Positions 43,833-53,687 of a stretch of DNA of 64,000 bases are shown piece after piece. Where the stretch lies: positions 1,426,001 to 1,490,000 of the forward strand of contig OY723315.1 in assembly GCA_963210315.1 (NCBI GenBank), in the 5' to 3' direction. A model generated the notes under the pieces. That model worked only from the letters and a program-made list of their open reading frames with translations. It searched no databases and was not told the origin of the DNA. Positions within the stretch are counted from its first letter, which is position 1; each line of letters starts with the position of its first letter. A program made the position numbers and the translations under genes. Source of the DNA: Rhynchopus euleeides. Lineage: Eukaryota > Euglenozoa > Diplonemea > Diplonemida > Diplonemidae.

Positions 43833-45383
43833 CCCCCCCTAGGCATACAGTGCAAACGATAATTATTATCGCACATATACCAGATACGATAATTTTCGGA
43901 AAATTATCGCATACGATAATTTATTATCGCATACGATAATCCATTATCGTATGATGCGATAATCCCATTATCGTATACGACCGGATACGATAATTATTAT
44001 CGTATGCGATAACATACGATAATCCCATTATCGTATGCGATACCCACCTGATTTTGCCCGAAACCAATCACCGAAATCTCCAGTTTACCACCGCCAAACG
44101 CCACCAAACCCCGCCAAGGGCCACAATCAGCCACAAAATAGAGATCACTACCATTCTCCCAGCCCCAGGAAGGGTAAGATGAGCCTGTGGGGTCCGGTGC
44201 TGCAGGCAGGGTACGCGTACTGGTCTGTGTCCGGGCTGCTGTGGTCATCGACAAGGCTGTGTGGTCTGTCCGAAGGAGGTGGATGGTGGTCTCCCTCAGG
44301 TGGATCGCGTCTCTCCAATCCTGCATGGGCTCAGGTGTCTCCAGATGATCATCACCCCTTGCCTTGCTGTCGGTGAGGATGGCGCCCGAGCTCCGCCTTG
44401 TAGCGCAGCGGAGTCGTGCAGGTCAGGCAGGCTCCTTGAGGCCTCCGAGGTGATGTGCGCGCGCCACCCCGTGGTTCCTTGTAGAGTTGCAGACAGGTCC
44501 GTGCGCACGGTGGGAGCGTTCGTATCGCCCGTTCCGTGCCAGGTCCTGAAGAATACCTTTGGTTGAGTATTGCCTCTCTCGGGTTCAAACCCCATTCAAG
44601 GTCCTTCGCTATGTCATCACTGGTCGTCAGTCAGAGGGGAAGAACGGTGTTCCTCACTTTTTCACTGCTCACGGGAGCGAAGGCCAAGTCCAACATAAGT
44701 GGTAGCCTTGAAGAAAAATCTCCTGATCTCTCCAAACATTGCACCGAAGACCACACCTGCCTATCAGGTTCTTCCCCATCAGTCGAACCGTCTTTCTTGT
44801 TCATGTTCTGGGCAGGGTGCTCTGTCTCGGTGTCCTCAGTATCTGGGTCCCGACGGCAAGGCAGCGTACCAGTCGGCTTTGCGAACCCGCAACAGGCTGT
44901 ACTGGTGGTTGCATACCGCCGCAAGTATGACCCTGTTGCTGCGTAGTCATGTTTTCCATGAAGTGGGGTGGCGACAGGGTGTAAGTCACGAGGGGAAGGG
45001 CATGTGGAACGGCCACTGCCCAATCCCCAGAGTCCTCTCCGCCCCACTGTGCCTGAAACTTCTTCAGACAGACATAGTGATGTGCATGTCATGGCACTAT
45101 GTGTGTTGTGTCTCTGCTACCCATTTGTGAGGGACATTCTACACTTCTGAGTGAAGCCCCCCGTCACCAATAATTCAAAGAAGCAAAAATGGCAGCTTCC
45201 GGCTCCACTTTTACCACTTTTTCAATGTGCTCTGGGCTGATTTCTGGTTTTCCGAAAATCTCAAAAAAAATTATCGCACCATTATCGTATATTATCGTAT
45301 ACGATAATATACGATAATGGGAATACGATAATAATTATCGTATGCGATAATAATTATCGTTTGCACTGTATGCCTAGGGGGGG
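43833..45383. mobile_element. Foldback built from ATACGATAATTATTATCGTAT words
   Basis: The left end is CCCCCCCTAGGCATACAGTG and the right end is its exact complement. The next 20 bases (CAAACGATAATTATTATCG) also match. The left arm (43855-44042) and right arm (45270-45360) are made of TTATCG(C/T)ATACGATAA words. The middle (44050-45240) is unique sequence without a recognised gene. The right G-run is shared with, or abuts, the end of the next element, so the exact boundary is uncertain. Confidence 0.7.
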
Positions 45384-45389
45384 TCATAA

Positions 45390-46329
45390 CACGGTGGGAT
45401 CTTGTAAATTTTACATGTATAACTACAAGTATATACATGTATTATACATGTATAATACTTGCATGTCAACTATTATACATGTATAATACATGTATATGCC
45501 TGAAATATACATGTAAAATACATGTATATCAAGTAAAAATACAAGTATAATACTTGCATGTCAACTATTATACTTGTATTTTTACTTGATATACATGTAT
45601 TTTACATGTATATTTCAGGCATTTACATGTATTTTACATGTATAATACTTGTCATGCAAGTATTATACATGTATAATACTTGCATGACAAGTAAAATACT
45701 TGCATGCAAGTAAAATACATGTATTTTACTTGCATGCAAGTATTTTACTTGTCATGCAAGTATTTTACATGTATAATACTTGCATGACAAGTATTATACA
45801 TGTAAAATACATGTAAATGCCTGAAATATACATGTAAAATACATGTATATCAAGTAAAAATACATGTACCGTATACGTAAATATTTTGGAACGCTGGTGG
45901 GTTGGCGTTCCAGATTTTTTTCGTTCCATAATATTTACAGGGCTTTCTGCGACTCGGGGACTTGGACCAGGGGATCGGACGGCATACAGAGTCCCTGACG
46001 GGACCTACTCGTGCACTTTTCGCGCGATTCCTGACGCAAGCCGTCCTCACCACCGAGTCCCCAACTGGCCCTGTAAATATTTTGGAACGTAAATATTATG
46101 GAACGGACCGGCCAAAAATGGGCCCGTTCCATAATATTTACGTTCCATAATATTTACGTATACGGTATAATAGTTGACATGCAAGTATTATACATGTATT
46201 TTTACTTGATATACATGTATTTTACATGTATATTTCAGGCATATACATGTATTATACATGTATAATACATGTATTATACATGTATTATACTTGTAGTTAT
46301 ACATGTATAATTTACAAGATCCCACCGTG
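45390..46329. mobile_element. Foldback element, copy 2 (CACGGTGGGA ends)
   Basis: It is 940 bp with termini CACGGTGGGATCTTGTAAAT and its complement, AA on both sides (45388-45389 and 46330-46331). Comparison with the intact right terminal repeat of the host transposon (TCATAAGCCC) confirms a 2 bp duplication. The word content matches copy 1, but this copy lacks the insertions found there, except for its own MITE at 45869-46165. Confidence 0.85.
45869..46165. mobile_element. CCGTATACG MITE nested in foldback 2 (inverted)
   Basis: It is 297 bp in the opposite orientation to the 9051 copy. TA flanks it (45867-45868 and 46166-46167). Foldback copy 1 has the uninterrupted target ACATGTATAATAGTTGAC at 9722-9739. 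Confidence 0.85.
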
Positions 46330-46549
46330 AAGCCCCCCTAAAAACGTACGAAAACCAAAATTTTCAACATACCATCAGAACCGCCCTAATACCTGATCTG
46401 ACCCGAAAATCCGACCCATACCCCCCCGGAAACTGTCTGGGGCCCACTTGTGACACCTGATACGCACTTTTGTGATGATTTTTTGGGGTCCTAAAAAATG
46501 TACCTCAGTTTCGTACCTTGCCTTTGTACCTGAACCACTCCCGACCGCA

Positions 46550-46819
46550 TTATTTCGTTCTTTGCCTTTTCTGCGGTGGTTCTGGCTCAGGTGGCACGCA
46601 TGTTGCCTTCCCCAGTGCCTCGGCAAGGTCTTTCTTGACCTGATTAGTGGGAATGTTGTGTTGTTGCGTCAGCAGAATGAGTTCAGCCACCTTCTGGGTG
46701 TAGTACTTCGATCGCATATGGGTCATTGTGAGTACTTCGTACGCCTGGGAGGCTGCATCGGCATTAGTAGGCAGCGTTGTAGATGCTTTTGCTTCGTCGA
46801 TCTTAGCCTGTGAAGGCAC
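46550..46819 (-). CDS. Short element-encoded open frame (89 aa)
   Basis: It starts MPSQAKIDEAKAS and ends PPEPEPPQKRQRTK, a basic tail that could be a nuclear localisation signal. The middle is helical (ASQAYEVLTMTHMRSKYYTQ). It lies downstream of the 241-codon frame on the same strand and ends in the left terminal repeat. It may be a 3' exon of the same gene, but I see no decisive splice pair. Confidence 0.4.
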   Translation of the reverse strand: MPSQAKIDEAKASTTLPTNADAASQAYEVLTMTHMRSKYYTQKVAELILLTQQHNIPTNQVKKDLAEALGKATCVPPEPEPPQKRQRTK

Positions 46820-46978
46820 GATTGGGATATTGTACGCCCTGAGAGCCGAAGTGGCTGTGTAATGACTGTGTAATTTGCGCCCCGCAGGATATGCACACCA
46901 CGCAGTCTCGACAACACGTATGAGAGTGTACCATGTGGGGACTCAACAAGGTCATTGGATCGGCATCTGCCTGCCGAC

Positions 46979-47704
46979 TCAGCCCCCACACAGTGCGACC
47001 GCAAGGTCGCCGGATGTCTCAACGCCAGGGGAATACCCTTCCCTGGCGTTGTACAACCCTACTCTCAACCCTCGGGTCCTCTCCTGGAGGCGGTGGTGGC
47101 GGGCCCGCAACGCTTCGTACTTCCGGTACAGACTGAGGTAGTCTGCCCGGCTGACCCGCTCATTGCTTCCTAGATCATCTGCTGCTCTGGAGCTGCCATC
47201 ACTCTCACTGCCCGTATCAGTTGGTGTGGGGGTAGGAGCAGGACGAGTGGGAGGAGTAGGAGTGCAGGTGACATCTTTCTTGGCTAGCAAGGAACGCCGC
47301 TTTTCCCGCACGTGCGTGCAGTTGATGCACCACTGCATATATCTGTCGTCACCACGTCCCACTCGCTCTCCTACGTACCCAGCCCGACGGAGCGCCCGAA
47401 ATAATGTCGCCTCACCGATGTCGTGTGCCGTTTTCTTTTTACGCAGGTCTGCCACAACGCTCTCTGCCGAGACCCCGCACATCTCCCGTTTGGCGAGCGT
47501 CTTTCGAGCAAGGTACTCCTCTGCAGCAGCATCTGACACCTCTGCGAGGCCCTGGGCACGCGGCATGTGTTGCTCGGCGTGCTGAGTGAGCGTAGTGACA
47601 CCCTTCCCTTGCAAAGAACGAAATAATGCGGTCGGGAGTGGTTCAGGTACAAAGGCAAGGTACGAAACTGAGGTACATTTTTTAGGACCCCAAAAAATCA
47701 TCAC
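46979..47704 (-). CDS. Element-encoded protein of unknown function (241 aa)
   Basis: The minus-strand frame begins inside the right terminal repeat (MMIFWGPKKCTSVSYLAF). Residues 40-120 are helical, with a possible helix-turn-helix (HDIGEATLFRALRRAGYVGE). They are followed by a Cys pair (WCINCTHVREKRR), a Thr/Pro linker, an acidic/Ser patch and a basic coiled segment (YRKYEALRARHHRLQERTRG). It reads like a DNA-binding or accessory protein. No DDE motif is visible, so I do not call it a transposase. A start inside the terminal repeat means the repeat probably also holds the promoter. Confidence 0.5.
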   Translation of the reverse strand: MMIFWGPKKCTSVSYLAFVPEPLPTALFRSLQGKGVTTLTQHAEQHMPRAQGLAEVSDAAAEEYLARKTLAKREMCGVSAESVVADLRKKKTAHDIGEATLFRALRRAGYVGERVGRGDDRYMQWCINCTHVREKRRSLLAKKDVTCTPTPPTRPAPTPTPTDTGSESDGSSRAADDLGSNERVSRADYLSLYRKYEALRARHHRLQERTRGLRVGLYNAREGYSPGVETSGDLAVALCGG

Positions 47705-47846
47705 AAAAGTGCGTATCAGGTGTCACAAGTGGGCCCCAGACAGTTTCCGGGGGGGTATGGGTCGGATTTTCGGGTCAGATCAGGTATTAGGGCGGCTCTG
47801 ATGGTATGTCGAAAATTTTGGTTTTGTACGGGCTTATGACCCCCCC

Positions 47847-49139
47847 TACCCCCCCCCCCCCCAACACAACACAACCCATTGCACATCACACAAATTATGC
47901 GCCTGTTGAATCGAATTCGCCCGGCGCCTTTTATTATTCTTGTTCTTTATTGGAGGGCCCCCACAGCTGGTATGAAAAGGAAAGGGGATGTTGTGGTTGT
48001 TGTGCGCTGCCCGCCTTCCCGAGAGAGAGACAGAGAAGAGAAGAATGAGTTGATGCAGAGGTGGCGGTAGGGTGTCTTTGTCTTCGTCTTCGTCTTCATA
48101 TTGTGTGTGTGTGTGTGTGTTCTTTTTTGTTCCGGTATCGTCATAGACCGAAAAGGGCAGTGCCGCTGCCCCAGCGGACGGACCGACACACACCACACAC
48201 ACAAAGGCACACCCGGAAGCGACCCCCGCTGTTCACCACTGTTGATTCTTATATGGCTGTGGGGTATATTCCCCCCTCTCCCACTCCGCCCCTTGTCCTT
48301 TACCTTTAGCAATTGAACAATCAATTCTACATTCTACTCTTTACCCCCCCTCCCCCCCCCTTGTCCTTTACCTTTCCATTCACTCTCGACGATCAAACCC
48401 CCCCCCCCCTTGTCCGGTGGAGCGTAGAAAGGGCAGCTGCATCGCCAAATGCAGTGGGGGTGCACGGCCGCTTCTGGCTTGTCCCCCATCTCTTCTTCTC
48501 TCCCTCCCTCCCTCCCGGATCTGCTGCACTTGACCGTGTAGCATTTGCCAGTTTTGTTTGGCCTTTCTCTATAAATATCGTGCTTCCCCCTCCTCGGGGC
48601 AAGCGGCATCCGCGTCTCTGTGCGCACCTCTCCCCCTCACCGGGTCGTTAGCTCTCCTGTACCATTCCGCAAGACCAACAACATCCAGTGCGCGCAGATT
48701 CACGCCCCGAAGTCGGTTGCCCCATCCTTGTTCCCCGTTCCGTTCGTTCTCTGTGTCTTCTCTGTTCTCTGCCTTGACTGTCAGCGGACGGGCACAGCCT
48801 TTTCTGCATCCTGGCGCATGCGCCCTGCGTGGTAGGCCCACGAGGCCAGCCCCGCATCCACATTACTCCACTGCACCCTGTCGTTTTTACGCCATCCCTG
48901 CCATTTGCCATTCCCTCTTTGCCTTTCCTCTTCCCTAGCACAACACAGCCGTGCCCATGCGTGGGCGGGTTTGCGGACGGGCGCGTGCCCCCAGCAACAC
49001 CCAATCTGGAAGGACGAGGACGTGTCTCATTGGAAGTCCCTCGATGATCACCCCAGCCTCACTCCGCAATCGCTCCCTTGCTGACGACCGTTCTGTTCCT
49101 CCCTTTGGTACGCCTTCCCGTGTTGTGAGCTTCGCGTGA
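47847..49139. other. Intergenic with C-runs and a GT microsatellite
   Basis: About 1.3 kb. A (GT)n run lies at 48101-48120. CCCTTGTCCTTTACCTTT occurs twice (48291-48308 and 48358-48375). TTCCATTCACTCTCGACGAT at 48375-48394 also occurs at 54861-54880. A TATAAATA word is at 48570. No gene is supported. Confidence 0.45.
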
Positions 49140-51044
49140 ATGTCTGCTTTCCTCCGATCGCTGAATTGCCAGTGTACCTCCCCACACCCGCAGGTGCCCT
49201 TTGGGCGGTCGGCACGCCCACACCGGGTGTGGCACGTCCTTTCACCGATGTGGTCGCCACACCCATCCGCCCAGGCCCACAGTGCAGACGATGACGACTC
49301 CTCCGTCAGCCCCGTCTCGCCGCGGGAGAAACGCGATCGCGGTATCGACGTGGTCTCCGCCTTCGACACAGAGTCCACGCGTCAGCCCGCCGCAGGCAAC
49401 GGATCTGAGCCAAGCTCAGAGTACCCCCGGGGGCCGTCCCCCTTCGGGGTCACACCTGTGCAGCCGCCGCGCTTCCCTGCTGCTGCTTCTGGGAGGGCAC
49501 CGTCTCCCTTCCGCACCGACGAGTCGACGACCGACGACCCGCCTTACCGACAGCCGCACGACGGGTTAGCCGCAGAGGCTGTCGTGCACATCACCAACTT
49601 CGCTGGACACCAGCTGCTGCCTTTGGTGTATCGCACAGATGTGGGTCCCAAGGGCCTCGGTGTCTATGTCGGGGGTAGCCTGCTGCACGTCGCGACAACG
49701 TTACTTGTCGACTTCGACAAGGGTGTGCTGCAGGACCAGGAGGGTGTGGGCGGGTGCCTGCGGAAGGGATCTGAGGATGTGCTGTTCAACCTGCGGGAGC
49801 TCGCCTCTGCGCGTGCCGTGCACCACAACCTGCAGCTGCTGGAGGAGGTGGTGGCGCCCCGGAGGCAGCGGAGGCAGGCGTCGGCGTCGCGCTCGCGGAG
49901 CCGCGGTCGGGAGGAGCGGCAGGCGGCGTTTGAAAAGCTGTATGCAGACGCAGCGGTGAACCGCAGCACGCAGGCCATGATACGGCGCAAGCAGCACGCC
50001 CTCCACAGCAACACGGAGAAGTGTCTCATGGGTTACCGCGACAACCGCGTGCGGATCGACCTGCCGCATGATGTGAACCGGAACCTGAAGGACGAGCTGC
50101 TGCAGTACGTCAAGGCGGTCGTGTCTGAAGCGGGCCTGCCGTGGACCCGCCGGAGGCGGGACCGTGCCGTTGTGCTGTACGGCACGGATTTCCCGATGCA
50201 TCCCAGCCGGAATGGCACCATCACCCCCAACCTGTCGCTGGGGTGCCGGCAGCAGGACCGCTCCTCGAACTTCCTCATCGACTTCGACGACGGCACCTCA
50301 GAGTATTGGCCGCAGGAGCTGCTGACCTTCTTCGGATCGTCTCCGCCGAAAGTCACGGAGGACACGTACTCCCGCCTGTCGCACGCACCCAAGCATGAGC
50401 AGCCGGAGAGGAATCCGATGAAGCTCCGCGATCACATCGACCGCATCCATGACGGGCAGAACAAATATGATGTGACAGGGTCGGTATGCTCCTCCCGCCA
50501 CCGCCACCATCCTGGTGGAGGGACGCAACTGTTTTTTTCTGTTGCTGCGGCTCTGATGCTGGTTGATGGGTGTGGGTTGACCGTTCGACGCCACCACCAC
50601 CACACCCTCCCCCACACACAGACACCCACGCGGATGACCGCGTGTCTCGTGATCCGGAAGGAGCTGGTGAAGGAGGTGCAGGACCAGAAGGAGGCAAGCT
50701 ACCGGAAGCCTCGGTCAAACTCACTTTCGGGGTCGACGTCGGCGCGACGGTCTGCATCAGGCGGGGGCACCCGCGTGAGGCGTGCGGCACCGAGGGAGCC
50801 GAAGGACAGGAACGAGTCGTCGGTGAAGGACGGGACGATGAACACAACACAGTACACCGCATCCCCGTTGGGCAGGAGCAAGATCACGCTCGACGACATC
50901 CTCGCCAGCACGGGGATGGACGTGACGGACCACGAGTCGGAGCCAGAAGAGGACCCGACCCCCAAACCGCCCAGCGCCCCGGCAACCCCACACTCCGGAT
51001 CGGCAGCTTCGGGTGCTGCGACGCCGCCCCTGTCGCCGTCCTGA
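49140..51044 (+). CDS. Unknown protein with a probable in-frame intron
   Basis: Start ATG at 49140; a later ATG at 49249 is also possible. The frame is open for 634 codons. Positions 50484-50621 (138 nt) look like an intron: GGGTCG/GTATGC donor as in the other genes, pyrimidine-rich end and CACACAG acceptor. Its translation is His/Gly-rich junk. It is a multiple of three without stops, so splicing (588 aa) or retention (634 aa) both keep the frame. The N-terminal 130 residues are Ser/Pro-rich. Residues 140-310 are mixed alpha/beta (VVHITNFAGHQLLPLVYRTD) with an Arg/Ser-rich stretch. SNFLIDFDDGTSEYWPQELL resembles a Tudor-like strand pattern. The C terminus is acidic and Pro-rich. No family is recognised; a nuclear role is only a guess. 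Confidence 0.7.
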   Translation: MSAFLRSLNCQCTSPHPQVPFGRSARPHRVWHVLSPMWSPHPSAQAHSADDDDSSVSPVSPREKRDRGIDVVSAFDTESTRQPAAGNGSEPSSEYPRGPSPFGVTPVQPPRFPAAASGRAPSPFRTDESTTDDPPYRQPHDGLAAEAVVHITNFAGHQLLPLVYRTDVGPKGLGVYVGGSLLHVATTLLVDFDKGVLQDQEGVGGCLRKGSEDVLFNLRELASARAVHHNLQLLEEVVAPRRQRRQASASRSRSRGREERQAAFEKLYADAAVNRSTQAMIRRKQHALHSNTEKCLMGYRDNRVRIDLPHDVNRNLKDELLQYVKAVVSEAGLPWTRRRRDRAVVLYGTDFPMHPSRNGTITPNLSLGCRQQDRSSNFLIDFDDGTSEYWPQELLTFFGSSPPKVTEDTYSRLSHAPKHEQPERNPMKLRDHIDRIHDGQNKYDVTGSVCSSRHRHHPGGGTQLFFSVAAALMLVDGCGLTVRRHHHHTLPHTQTPTRMTACLVIRKELVKEVQDQKEASYRKPRSNSLSGSTSARRSASGGGTRVRRAAPREPKDRNESSVKDGTMNTTQYTASPLGRSKITLDDILASTGMDVTDHESEPEEDPTPKPPSAPATPHSGSAASGAATPPLSPS

Positions 51045-51382
51045 GGTGCGCAGTGCCGACCCCACGTCTGCCGCACGATACACAAGGCGGAGGGTTGGTG
51101 TCTAGGTCTCTTCGATCGGGGCGAAGGCACCGAGTGGGTTTGCCTGTCATGCATGCGCTCCCCGCCTCGCCGTGCCTCGGTGTTAGATATGCGGGTGGAG
51201 AGGGAGAGATCGGCGCCCTGCTCTTTTTGTGCATCCCCCCACCCTCCTGTGCATCCCCCGGGGCAGCGTCTGCCCAGGAGAAGGGTGCTGCTCCTCTTGC
51301 GGGGCGGACACCACAACTGACTTTCCGAACCCCTACACCGCCCCCTCCCCCCCCCCCCTTTCCGCACCCCCGTCAGGCATGT
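51045..51382. other. Short intergenic gap
   Basis: About 340 bases with C-runs near 51347-51358 and no recognised feature. Confidence 0.4.
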
Positions 51383-51660
51383 CGCTAAGCGTCGACCGTC
51401 GACCGTCGACCCAGTGATTTGAGGTTTCCCCCCCCATAAAAAAGCGTCGACCCAGCGTCGACCCAGTGGACTGGGTTGACGCTTGGTCGAGGCTTGGAGC
51501 GTCGACCCAGTGGAACTGGGTTGCCATTCAAGCCTGGACCAAGCGTCAACCCATTTATTGCACTGGGTCGACGCTAACCTAGCGTTGACCCGGTTACACT
51601 GGGTCGACGCTCACCAAGCGTCGACCAAGCGTCAACCCACTTTCACTGGGTCGACGTCGA
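51383..51660. repeat. Block of GTCGACGC/CTGGGTCGACGCT words (probable foldback)
   Basis: CACTGGGTCGACGCT, GCGTCGACCCAGTG and AAGCGTCGACC words alternate in both orientations for about 270 bases. GCGTCAACCCA returns at 52132-52142, suggesting an outer boundary there. Neither a target duplication nor exact ends are clear. Confidence 0.55.
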
Positions 51661-51680
51661 AGAGAGTATGGTTTTGCAGG

Positions 51681-51716
51681 AACAGATGCTCACTACCGTG
51701 GCCTCCGGCGGCTGCC
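51681..51716 (+). repeat. GC-hairpin repeat, copy 4 (partial)
   Basis: It shares AACAGATGCTCACTACCGTG and GCCTCCGGCGGCTG with the other copies, then diverges before the G/C hairpin. Confidence 0.6.
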
Positions 51717-51789
51717 GGGAACCGACGCGCCTCTCCCAGTCGCCTCAGGGGGCGCAGCCAACTCACACAGAATCTGTACGCCCACAATG

Positions 51790-51912
51790 AACAGATGTTC
51801 ACTACCGTGGCCTCCGGCGGCTGGGGGGCTCTGCCCCCCAGACCCCCCATCTCGCGTGCCCGTCTAGTAACCAAGTCCTTGCGCTTTGACGGCCGTGGCA
51901 TATCAGGGGGCA
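51790..51912 (+). repeat. GC-hairpin repeat, copy 5, with extended 3' part
   Basis: AACAGATGTTCACTACCGTG through CTGGGGGGCTCTGCCCCCCAG, then AACCAAGTCCTTGCG and GTGGCATATC as in the copy at 20135-20262. Confidence 0.7.
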
Positions 51913-52058
51913 GCGTCGAAATCATGGTCCCGAAAGCCATTTTTTTGGTTTCCTCCGGCACCCGACGGCGCGAGCGGGAGAGGAACCACGGAAGGAACCC
52001 AGCGCCTCACACCGTGCCCACCTAGTGGTCCACCGATGGGAAAATTTGGGAACAACAC

Positions 52059-52098
52059 GAGCGCGCGCGAAGCGCGCGCGAGAAAAATTGACCCCTAG
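52059..52098 (+). mobile_element. Helitron-like 3' end (hairpin then CTAG)
   Basis: GCGCGCGCGAAGCGCGCGCG (52061-52080) folds into a GC stem. It is followed 14 bases later by CTAG (52095-52098) and then a T. A subterminal hairpin followed by CTRR and insertion before T is the Helitron 3' signature. No 5' TC end or Rep/helicase gene is identified, so this is tentative. The GC-hairpin repeats upstream may belong to it. Confidence 0.35.
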
Positions 52099-52099
52099 T

Positions 52100-53687
52100 G
52101 TTTTCCCCCCTGATCCCCCCCCAAAACAGGAGCGTCAACCCACCAAATCTGCAAAATCGAAAAGTTAGCGACAGGCCTGCACCCCCGTTCAGCTGGGCCG
52201 TCGTCAGGCAGGCTTTTTAACCTTTTTCTGTGTGTCTGGCGATGGCCCGGTTGTGTACGCGTAGTGTTGCCTTCGGTGGCGCCTCGCGTATCACTGCCGC
52301 CGCGTTTCTCTTCTCTTTTTTTTCCCTGTGTTTTTATACCACGACAGGGATGCTGCCCGTTGTGTTGTTTACAAATAAAAGGGGGCGGCCAGCACTTTGT
52401 CACCGCGAGACCTGAACGAACCCACACATTGTCACAACATGTCTGTACGGAGCACACAACAGGTGGGGCCGGTGTTCGTGTGTGTGTATATCATCTAGAG
52501 CTTTAACCTCACCCTCATCAGACCACCGCTCACCACCTCCACCACCACCACGCCTTTCCCTAACATAACCATCCATAATACCCTGCACCCACACTGTGTG
52601 CCGGGGACCCCCTTCGATGTGGTTCTCAGATCGTCTTGTCTCCATCTGCAGTGTCAGAGGTCGTGTCATTCCCTCCCTAGCCCCGCTCTCGTGGCCCATT
52701 CCGCTCTCGGTGTGGGCGGAAGAGGGGGGTGGAAGAGCGTCTCGGGTATGTGATACAATATGGCCAAGGAGGAGTGAGGCAGCTGCCCTGCCCAGAATCA
52801 AAGCTTGTCATAGGGGCTCGGGGTGGTGCACTCCTTCTTCGAACCCATCAGCTGTGATGTGGGATGGTCAGAGTGTCAAAAGTGACTTTGGGTGGGTGGG
52901 TGGGTGGGTGGGTGGGGCTAGCGTCCCGCTTTGTGTGAGTTGTTGTGATAGCTGCAGTGTTAGATGGCAGGTGATACACCCCCCCGAAAGGGTTGTCTTG
53001 ACGAGCGAACGGAGGGGGGGGGGGGGGGCTTCTAGCTCCTGGGGCTGCAGAGGGGAGGGGGGGGATGACACGTGCGTCCGACAGACACAGCCGCCACCCC
53101 CCCTCCCCTCCACCACCCTCTCTGTCTCCTGCAAAGGGGTGTGGGACGTTCTGCGCCACACACACACACACACACAAGCCCTCAAGACTCTTGAAGCGGC
53201 CTGACTCTTTAGTGTCTACGTCGCAGCAAGGGGGCGATATATACCACCCTTTTTATTGATTTCACGTGTCAGTGTTTGACTTTTTCGCAACTTCATTTCT
53301 TCCTTTTTCTCCCTCTCCAACCCCACCCGTGACACCACCAGGGTTTAGCTAGCCCTGGTCCGATTATCCCCGGTTCTTCGCTGAAGAGACGCGGCCGGGG
53401 GGAGGGGTACGAAGAGTACGCGTCGAAACCGGTGTCACGTCGTGTTGGGGAATCCTTCGGGAGTGCGATACTGAAGGGGAGGTGCTACTGCCCGTGCAGG
53501 GCGACACCGCCTTAAAACTTTATAACCACACACACACACACACACACACCACCCCCCGGGATGCTAGAGTGATCCCGCCAAACCGAACACACCCCCCCTC
53601 CGGCTGACGTCTCGACGCGCTGGCTTCGCACGCGGTTTTCAGACAGGCCCTCGTGGTGCCTGTCTGAGGTGACGTGGCGCCAGGCAC
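52100..53687. other. Intergenic, nothing recognised except simple repeats
   Basis: About 1.6 kb. A GGGT array lies at 52886-52916, a G-run at 53012-53026, and CA runs at 53157-53175 and 53527-53549. Short frames are of poor texture. Confidence 0.45.

Larger units (their letters stand above)
45377..47846. mobile_element. DNA transposon with terminal inverted repeats of about 245 bp, interrupted by foldback 2
   Basis: The right terminal repeat (about 47612-47846) ends CGGGCTTATGACCCCCCC. The left repeat starts GGGGGGGTCATAA at 45377, is split by the foldback at 45390-46329, and continues to about 46567. The repeats are nearly identical for over 200 bp, including the first codons of the minus-strand protein. 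Inside are two minus-strand open frames. I cannot name the superfamily. Identity of the terminal repeats argues for recent movement before the foldback arrived. Confidence 0.75.

Noticed and set aside
46979-47704. Calling the 241-codon frame a transposase
   Set aside because: There is no catalytic Asp/Glu triad or known DNA-binding fold that I can point to. Only location supports it.
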